Source: DYRG01 sp041161065 (lineage in GTDB: Bacteria > Pseudomonadota > Gammaproteobacteria > Beggiatoales > Beggiatoaceae). Taken from it: a stretch of 47,960 bases of DNA. Under the pieces are notes generated by a model. The model saw only the letters and a list, made by a program, of their open reading frames with translations, did no database searches and was not told the DNA's origin. Each line of letters begins with the position of its first letter. The stretch's first letter is position 1. The position numbers and the translations under genes are program-made. The DNA lies in NCBI GenBank assembly GCA_041161065.1, contig JBEAVE010000026.1:1-47960 (forward strand), read 5' to 3'. Below, one piece after another: positions 42,516 through 47,960 of the stretch.

Positions 42516-44223
42516 TATAGAACCCTTATTGCCAACGCATTATCATTTATTAGAACTTTTATATGCTGCGCCTAATCGTAAAGTTTATTTAGGACGCGAT
42601 AAGAAAAACCAAACCTTAATCATTATAAAATGTTTTGCAATGTCGTTGGAAAATGCGTATTTAAGAGAAGCCGCCGCCGCATTTGGTGTTCGACATTCGA
42701 ACATTGCAAATTGTTTAGATACGTTGTATTTAGGAAATGGATATGGTTGTTTAATTTATGAATATATTAGTGGCGGTAATTTGCGGACATTATTAAAAGA
42801 AAATAAACCGCTTAAATTAAAAATATTTTTCTATTGTTTAAGAGATATTCTACGCGCATTACAACAAATGCACAAAATGGGTATGATTCATTGTGATATA
42901 AAGCCTGAAAATATTTTATTACGCCCGCAAAAACAACAGGATATTCCACAATTCGTTTTAAGTGATTTAGGTGCAGCGGCGTTTGTCAAAGAGGCGCAAT
43001 CAGGTAAAATGTTACCCGCTAGTCCAGCTTATATTGCACCCGAGCGTTTGTATGAAAAATTTTCTTTTAGCAGTGATTTGTATAGCGTAGGAATTTTGGG
43101 GTTTGAAATGTTGGTGGGACAACGTCCTTTTCAGGGAACAAATGAAGAAATTTTTAGTGCACATTTAAGCAAACAACCCCCGTTAGAAATGATTTCAAAT
43201 CTTCAATTGCGAGAATATATTGGTCAATTATTAGAAAAGAATCCCGAACAACGGTTAGGTAATGCGGATTTAGCATTGAAAATGTTGTTTAACATTGCGC
43301 AAGGAAAAGCCGCCGTTGAAAAGCCTTCGATTGATGTGCCAGAAATGGTTGAAACGCCGCCGAACATAACGTTGAAAACGGAACAATTAAAACATCATCG
43401 AACATTATTTTTTAAGCAACCTGTTCAGCAAATTGTTTCGTTAGGAAAATGGTTAGGAATTTGTTTTGAACATCATTGGGAAATTTTTGAAGAACAAACG
43501 CCTATTTTTACGTTATTTAATACGTTTTCTATACAAAGCAATGGGCACTATTTGATTTATAGCAATCAAGATAAGATTTACCGTTTGAATATAGAGAATC
43601 GCCAGCGGAGTTGTTTGTACGCGGATTGTCATGGATTAAAGGCATTTGATAATCGAGGACAGTTCTTAGTGTGGAGTACTGGACAACGGGGTTTCTCAGT
43701 GGATTTGTCGAAGCAAACTGAAAGCTATTATCAAACCGATAATTATATGCTTGAACCAAAGATTTGTATTTTGAGCAACGGGGATTTCGCAACCAATGAA
43801 GGTTATATGGGACATCGTGTAACATTGAGAAATGCCGCCGCACAAATATTACAACAGTGGGAATTGAGTGGACCCGTGCTTAATTTGCACAGTGATCAAC
43901 AAACAATACTGGTTTTAGCATTAGACGTAAAAGAACAAGCCCGTTATAATTTGTATTGTTTGGAGCAACACAAACCACTTACCTTTTTAGAATTACCGTC
44001 GGATTTGATTTATAGTTGCTGTATTTCTGGGCGGTTTGTTGGGCTGATGTCCAATGGTGAATTATTTTGGAGTGACAAGCAGTTACAAATTCACTCCGCT
44101 GGCATTTTAGCCGATTATAAACATATTGATCAATTTCATTTGAGTGCGGATTTTAAGTGGTTTGTCACGCTGCAAACTCACAAACCTCATTCAACCATTA
44201 ATATTTGGGAACAAAAACTATGA
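42505..44223 (+). CDS. Ser/Thr protein kinase with C-terminal propeller-like domain
   Basis: It has 572 residues with a GTG start at 42505; a later ATG would remove the kinase N-lobe. The kinase domain (about 12-270) has K42 in IIIKCF, catalytic H129-C-D131, N136 in IKPENILL, D154-L-G in place of DFG, APE at 178-180 and D191. The glycine loop is weak. After a linker near 290-310, residues about 310-572 form repeated beta-type segments (LGICFEHHW, HYLIYSNQDKIYRLN, HSTINIWEQK), suggesting a seven-bladed WD40-like propeller. No membrane helix. HRD to HCD and DLG are tolerated in active bacterial Hanks kinases. It could phosphorylate other proteins of the bilin operon; target unknown. Confidence 0.87.
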   Translation: MNFDIEPLLPTHYHLLELLYAAPNRKVYLGRDKKNQTLIIIKCFAMSLENAYLREAAAAFGVRHSNIANCLDTLYLGNGYGCLIYEYISGGNLRTLLKENKPLKLKIFFYCLRDILRALQQMHKMGMIHCDIKPENILLRPQKQQDIPQFVLSDLGAAAFVKEAQSGKMLPASPAYIAPERLYEKFSFSSDLYSVGILGFEMLVGQRPFQGTNEEIFSAHLSKQPPLEMISNLQLREYIGQLLEKNPEQRLGNADLALKMLFNIAQGKAAVEKPSIDVPEMVETPPNITLKTEQLKHHRTLFFKQPVQQIVSLGKWLGICFEHHWEIFEEQTPIFTLFNTFSIQSNGHYLIYSNQDKIYRLNIENRQRSCLYADCHGLKAFDNRGQFLVWSTGQRGFSVDLSKQTESYYQTDNYMLEPKICILSNGDFATNEGYMGHRVTLRNAAAQILQQWELSGPVLNLHSDQQTILVLALDVKEQARYNLYCLEQHKPLTFLELPSDLIYSCCISGRFVGLMSNGELFWSDKQLQIHSAGILADYKHIDQFHLSADFKWFVTLQTHKPHSTINIWEQKL

Positions 44224-44828
44224 CAACACTAATCAATCGCCCTGTTAATTGTCTTTTTTATTCTCATGTGTGGGCAATTCATATGCTAAAACACGCGGGG
44301 ATTTCAAGTTTTGAGAAACAGGTGTTAATTGAATTAGCCGTTTCTTCAAATTTAGCACCCGTTTTTGGAGAACAAGGGAAAGCTCGTTATGGTTTGGCAG
44401 GTTTATTAAGATTGGCAGGAAAATTAGAGCAATTTGTTCAAACATTCAAATACGTTCCTGCGCCCTTAATTTTAGCACCGCGCCCTGAAATTTCTGCGCC
44501 TGCCTTGTGTTCTGCGGTGAATTTATTACCGATTACAACTAGTGATTTTCAAAGCGTTACATTATTAGTGCATATTGATGACGCGCCGCTATTTCTATCC
44601 GCCTATCAAGCAGTGAGCAAATTTAGTATTTTATGGGATTTGGCAGACGCACCCACACCGGCATTGGTTCAATTAGCCGAACTCCTAACAACGCACGCTT
44701 TTTTAACGAAAGAAACGTGGGCGGGTTTTCATTTGTACAAACACCCAAATCGTCCAATTGTTGATGCAGATAATCGTCGCGATTTATTTCAACAAACCTT
44801 TCAAGATTTTCCCGATTTAGCCGTTTAA
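44220..44828 (+). CDS. Hypothetical protein, last gene of the bilin operon
   Basis: No family is recognised. It has 202 residues from the ATG at 44220, overlapping the kinase stop; a TTG at 44205 is rejected. It looks soluble and alpha/beta, with ASPFEKQ-like helical N-terminus (HAGISSFEKQVLIELAVSS), a Pro/Ala-rich middle (FKYVPAPLILAPRPEISAP) and a C-terminus rich in Phe/Asp. It has no cluster-binding Cys pattern. Tight coupling to the kinase suggests a regulatory partner. A hairpin follows within nine bases. Confidence 0.7.
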   Translation: MTTLINRPVNCLFYSHVWAIHMLKHAGISSFEKQVLIELAVSSNLAPVFGEQGKARYGLAGLLRLAGKLEQFVQTFKYVPAPLILAPRPEISAPALCSAVNLLPITTSDFQSVTLLVHIDDAPLFLSAYQAVSKFSILWDLADAPTPALVQLAELLTTHAFLTKETWAGFHLYKHPNRPIVDADNRRDLFQQTFQDFPDLAV

Positions 44829-44836
44829 AAAATAAA

Positions 44837-44871
44837 ACCCCACTCATTTGTATTGAGAAACGAGATGGGGT
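44837..44871 (-). terminator. Terminator between convergent operons
   Basis: ACCCCA-CTC pairs with GAG-A-TGGGGT (one bulge). On the minus strand it is followed by TTTATTTTTT, a good terminator for tolC; on the plus strand it directly follows the bilin operon but has no T-run, so plus-strand termination is less sure. Confidence 0.65.
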
Positions 44872-44885
44872 GAGCAAAATGCTTT

Positions 44886-46217
44886 CTATTTCTTTTCGTT
44901 GGGAGAGGAAATATCGATGGGTTGATCGGAATCTTTGAACCATTCTTTGAGTTTCACGAAATCGCCTTCATTCAACAAACCCGCCGCTTGTTTTAATTTC
45001 AACGTATCGAGCAAATAGTTATAACGCGATTGCGAATAATTGCGTTGTGCTTCCAACAAACGTTGTCGGGCATTAAAAACGTCCACCGACGTGCGCGTGC
45101 CCACATCATAGCCCGTTTGCGTGGCTTGAAAAGCGGTTTCATTTGAAAGCAACGCCTGCTTAGTTGCTTTAACTTGTCCAATGTCAGATAAAATCCCTAG
45201 AAAGGCTTGGCGCACGTTTCTTTGCACTTGACGCTTTTGCTGTTCCAATCGATCTAATGCTTGCGTATATTGGGTTTGTGATGTTTGAATTTGGGATTTG
45301 ATTTTTCCTCCAATATCCAAAGGAACATTCAATGCCAATCCAATCATGTTTTGCCCGCCATATTTCTTATTCAAATCAATACCCTGATCAGCATATCCGT
45401 TCTTTGCCGTTGCATTCACCACAGGATAATAACTTGAACGCGCCAATTCAATGGCTCTTTGAGCAATTTCTACCTCATTTTGCACTGCGATAATTTGAGG
45501 ACTTTCTTTAAGCGCAGTGTCCACCCATTGCTCAACATTATTAGGTTCAGGACTCAACAAAGGCACATCTGTTTTCAAACGCGCCAAATCTTTATGGTAT
45601 TCTCCAACAACTTCCCGCAACGCTTCATACGCATTATCTAACGCATTTTGATCCCGCATTTCATTTGCAGCCGCCAAATCAAAACCCGCTTTAGATTCCT
45701 GCATATCCGTGATTGCAATTAAACCCACTTCAAATCGCTGCCGACTTTGCTCATATTGTTTAGATAAAGCAACCTTATTTGCTCGAGAAAAATCTAAGGT
45801 ATCCAACGCATTTAAAACATTAAAATACCGCTCAGAAACCTTTAGCATCAAATCCTGCATCGCAGAAATATAAGCAGCTTCCGCTTTATCAATGCCTTGC
45901 AACGCTTGATTTTCGGCTAATTTCAAACCGCGATTATAAATCGGATAATTCAACGACAAATTATAACCAGAAGAATCTCCCGCGTCCTTAAACTTTTGAT
46001 TCCAAACTTGGAAATAATTTGCATCGAAATTAGCAGAGAAGTTGTTATCTGCTTTTGCTTGTGCATGACGGTTTCTCGCAACCACCCGTTCTTTATCCGC
46101 TAATTGAAAAGTTGGATCACTGGCTATCGCTAGTTGGTACAAATCAAATAAATTAGCAGCTTGAACAGGTAACGCAATCACACAAACCGTTAATAATCCT
46201 AAATTTTTAAGTTTCAT
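44886..46217 (-). CDS. tolC: TolC-family outer membrane efflux channel
   Basis: This is an outer membrane trimeric channel for type I secretion or RND/ABC efflux. From the ATG at 46217 it has 443 residues with a signal peptide (LLTVCVIALPVQA|ANLF), then DLYQLAIASDPTF and two coiled-coil repeats with the NVPLDIGGKIKS and DVGTRTSVDVFNARQRL motifs of TolC. It begins four bases after the methyltransferase gene. The pump partner is not in the window. The specific system served is unknown. Confidence 0.93.
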   Translation of the reverse strand: MKLKNLGLLTVCVIALPVQAANLFDLYQLAIASDPTFQLADKERVVARNRHAQAKADNNFSANFDANYFQVWNQKFKDAGDSSGYNLSLNYPIYNRGLKLAENQALQGIDKAEAAYISAMQDLMLKVSERYFNVLNALDTLDFSRANKVALSKQYEQSRQRFEVGLIAITDMQESKAGFDLAAANEMRDQNALDNAYEALREVVGEYHKDLARLKTDVPLLSPEPNNVEQWVDTALKESPQIIAVQNEVEIAQRAIELARSSYYPVVNATAKNGYADQGIDLNKKYGGQNMIGLALNVPLDIGGKIKSQIQTSQTQYTQALDRLEQQKRQVQRNVRQAFLGILSDIGQVKATKQALLSNETAFQATQTGYDVGTRTSVDVFNARQRLLEAQRNYSQSRYNYLLDTLKLKQAAGLLNEGDFVKLKEWFKDSDQPIDISSPNEKK

Positions 46218-46221
46218 TGTC

Positions 46222-46875
46222 TTAAAAAACAAAAGTGTCTTGGGGTTTCATACCAACTAAAGCGGGAACATCTGTTTCAAACAAATATTCACTTGTCCAT
46301 TGTGTTTCACTTACGCGGTTAATTAAAATCGCTTGCATAACGGGTAATCGTCCAATAATTACAAACAACCGACCACCAATTGTTAAGGCTTCTTCTAATT
46401 CACGCGGCAAAGTTTCAACTGATCCCGTTAAAACAATAATATCATAAGATTTTGGGGCGGGTAATTGTTTGAAAATATCTGCTGTTTCAAATGTTGCATT
46501 TGAAAGGTTTAATTGTTGTAATCTTGCGGCGGCTTGTTGAGAAAAATCGGCAATTCTATCTATGCTATGAACTTGTTTAGCAGACTTTGCGAGTAATGCC
46601 GTTAAGTAACCGCTGCCTGTTCCAATTTCCAACGCTGTTTCATGAGGTTGAATGCTTAAATTTTGCAATAAACGACCGGCTAATTTTGGCATTAACATTA
46701 CCTCACCTTGTCCTAAAGGTAAAGCAACGTCAGCATAAGCAATGTTCTTATGCAGCGGATTCACGAATATTTCTCGAGGAAGTTCTAACATCAAATCAAG
46801 AACATCTTGGTGTAAAACTTCCCAAGGGCGGACTTGTTGTTCAACCATGTTGAAACGAGCAATTGCACTATCCAT
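46222..46875 (-). CDS. Protein-L-isoaspartate O-methyltransferase family protein
   Basis: This AdoMet methyltransferase of the PCMT family repairs isoaspartyl residues in classical members. It has 217 residues. MVEQQVRPW at the N-terminus, then YADVALPLGQGEVMLMPK where classical PCMT has the active-site Ser-Gln-Pro region, and the AdoMet loop ALEIGTGSGYLTALLA. The usual D-G-S-Q-x-Q pattern and substrate segment deviate, as in the divergent PCMT-like proteins often placed upstream of tolC in gammaproteobacteria. Repair activity is therefore uncertain. Confidence 0.85.
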   Translation of the reverse strand: MDSAIARFNMVEQQVRPWEVLHQDVLDLMLELPREIFVNPLHKNIAYADVALPLGQGEVMLMPKLAGRLLQNLSIQPHETALEIGTGSGYLTALLAKSAKQVHSIDRIADFSQQAAARLQQLNLSNATFETADIFKQLPAPKSYDIIVLTGSVETLPRELEEALTIGGRLFVIIGRLPVMQAILINRVSETQWTSEYLFETDVPALVGMKPQDTFVF

Positions 46876-46915
46876 AATTCAAAAGTTCCTTTAAGTAAAA
46901 AATCATCAAACGGTA

Positions 46916-47452
46916 CTATTTTTTCTCAGTTTTCTTATCTGTATTTTCTTCTGGTTTTTTATCGTTGGGGTTTTGTTGTACAACAGGCGGGGGCGCATTA
47001 CAAAACTTATCGACAGATTCTTCGGCTTTTTTAATTTCTGCATCACGTTGTTCAGCCGATGCAAGATGTAATTTTGTACTATCTTTTTCGTCAGGAATAA
47101 CGACTTTTTCATTGGTCTTTAACAAATCCAAATGACGTTTAGCATTTGTACAATTAAGTTCATGAATTTGCTGCGGGGTCATTTTGGTAACATCAACCTC
47201 GGGTGTTTTATTAGAAGGGGAGGTTTTTTCCTCTTTTTTCTCGGGTGCAGGTTGTTTGGGTTGAGAAGCCACAAATGTGTTTGGAAGCAAGGCTTTAGGT
47301 AAATCAATTTGCTTTATTTCTTTTGCGCCAGCGGGGGGAGGAGTTTGGCTAATTTGAACACTGCCTTCTTCATCGATCCATTTATAGGCTTTCTCTGCAA
47401 AAGCGGGCAAAATCCACACACTACAAATCAAAACAACAAACCATTTTTTCAT
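46916..47452 (-). CDS. Secreted DUF4124 protein
   Basis: It has 178 residues with a signal peptide (WFVVLICSVWILPAFA|EKAY). A short beta DUF4124 domain, YKWIDEEGSVQISQTPPPAG, follows at about 22-45. A Lys/Pro-rich charged region carries a conserved-looking CTNAKRHLDLL helix and a second Cys in FCNAPPP; a disulfide between them is possible. The C-terminus is Lys/Glu/Pro-rich and disordered. Function is unknown; DUF4124 proteins are common in gammaproteobacterial periplasms. Confidence 0.82.
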   Translation of the reverse strand: MKKWFVVLICSVWILPAFAEKAYKWIDEEGSVQISQTPPPAGAKEIKQIDLPKALLPNTFVASQPKQPAPEKKEEKTSPSNKTPEVDVTKMTPQQIHELNCTNAKRHLDLLKTNEKVVIPDEKDSTKLHLASAEQRDAEIKKAEESVDKFCNAPPPVVQQNPNDKKPEENTDKKTEKK

Positions 47453-47588
47453 AACAAAACCTCTTGTTGGATTTGGGAGAAAATATCAAAGCGAGCGACG
47501 CTCAGGGCGCATTATATCACTACCTTGAATTTGAAAGGGAAAAAATGGGGAGATTTACTTTAATGTCAAGCGGGGCGGGATTTAAGAC

Positions 47589-47617
47589 TTGTATTTTTAG
47601 CGCGAGTTCTGTAGAAT
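47589..47617 (+). promoter_or_regulatory. Promoter of tRNA-Thr
   Basis: TTGTAT (47589-47594), an exact 17-base spacer and TAGAAT (47612-47617) precede the tRNA by 13 bases. Confidence 0.65.
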
Positions 47618-47630
47618 TTTCGATCTTTAA

Positions 47631-47703
<73 letters not shown>

Positions 47704-47742
47704 TTATAAATCAACGACTTACAAACCTCCTCCCTATCGTTG

Positions 47743-47960
47743 TCAATATTTTGTCAATATCTTATCAGTTGCCATAATCTCTGTCCATTTCTCTCCATGC
47801 CCTTCTAAGTAGTGTTCTGTCATCTTTTCTGTGGTATGCCCTAGCAGCATTTGAATGTGCTTTTTATCAATACCTGCTTCCTCGTATAAATGGGCACTTA
47901 ATGCTCTAATCTCGTGAAAGGTAGCGGTGGTTTCTATACCCGATTTCTCACGGGCTTCTG
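47743..47960 (-). CDS. Tyrosine recombinase (phage-type integrase), C-terminal part at window edge
   Basis: The minus-strand frame is open from the window edge to the stop at 47743, giving about 72 residues. It shows the catalytic box 2 HEIRALSAHLY (H-x-x-R), then LLGHTTEKMTEHYL with the second His and the nucleophile Tyr. This matches phage integrases of the tyrosine type. Its end lies 40 bases from tRNA-Thr, a usual layout for integrated islands or prophages. The rest of the gene and element is outside the window. Two direct copies of TGTCAATAT overlap the stop. Confidence 0.9.
   Translation of the reverse strand, partial: EAREKSGIETTATFHEIRALSAHLYEEAGIDKKHIQMLLGHTTEKMTEHYLEGHGEKWTEIMATDKILTKY

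Noticed and set aside
32178..44828. Bilin operon as phage- or island-borne cargo
   Set aside because: The integrase is 3 kb away, beyond tolC and tRNA-Thr, and points to an element on the other side. Codon use and base composition of the operon resemble the neighbours by eye.

Overview
The window reads as chromosomal DNA of an AT-leaning gammaproteobacterium. The evidence is the hflK-hflC-yjeT-hisZ-purA block, an Rnf complex, LPS heptose genes (hldE, hldD), ccmB and yajC-secD-secF. A sulfur-oxidising Thiotrichales relative (Beggiatoa-like) would fit, but that is a guess. There are no photosystem or chlorophyll genes.

Layout. Positions 1-2703 carry the start of a minus-strand rnf operon in the order rnfB-rnfC-rnfD, with no rnfA in front. 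Positions 2963-6663 carry plus-strand bioD-ccmB, a receiver-histidine kinase and proA. A 591-base gap (6664-7254) holds several strong hairpins. It is followed by dnaJ and an acyltransferase. Positions 9111-17182 are minus-strand housekeeping genes. Positions 17271-20852 carry an M61 peptidase, yciB, a small HD hydrolase and an unknown gene. Positions 20844-31421 are mostly minus strand: TerC, an AEC carrier, a glycosyltransferase, ilvC, rsmG, a Ni/Co uptake set, scpB, hldD, hldE and a membrane-anchored helical protein.

The main discovery is at 31431-44828. A diverged ferredoxin-dependent bilin reductase homologue (minus strand) faces a tightly packed plus-strand run of ten genes. These are a receiver/degenerate-kinase protein, heme oxygenase, a 1798-residue protein, a [2Fe-2S] ferredoxin, a V4R protein, a linker-like protein, a small phycobiliprotein-like globin, a second V4R protein, a Ser/Thr kinase with a probable propeller domain, and an unknown protein. 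Almost all neighbours overlap or lie within a few bases.

The 188-residue globin keeps the C-x-R-D signature of phycobiliprotein chromophore pockets. The giant protein contains four C-x-R-D sites and one C-E-D variant, each in similar helical context, and its second half looks like a tandem duplication of about 600 residues. The set looks like a complete make-and-load bilin system: heme oxygenase makes biliverdin, ferredoxin plus reductase may reduce it, V4R proteins may carry or load it, and the globins may receive it. A phospho-signalling layer is attached. Bilin reductases and bilin-associated globins in non-photosynthetic bacteria have been reported, as I recall. The giant multi-globin protein, the linker with repeated FFxxLP motifs and the attached kinase look unusual.

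The right edge has tolC, an isoaspartyl methyltransferase-like gene, a DUF4124 lipoprotein-like secreted protein, tRNA-Thr(CGT) and the end of a tyrosine integrase next to that tRNA. This suggests the border of an integrated island continuing beyond the window.
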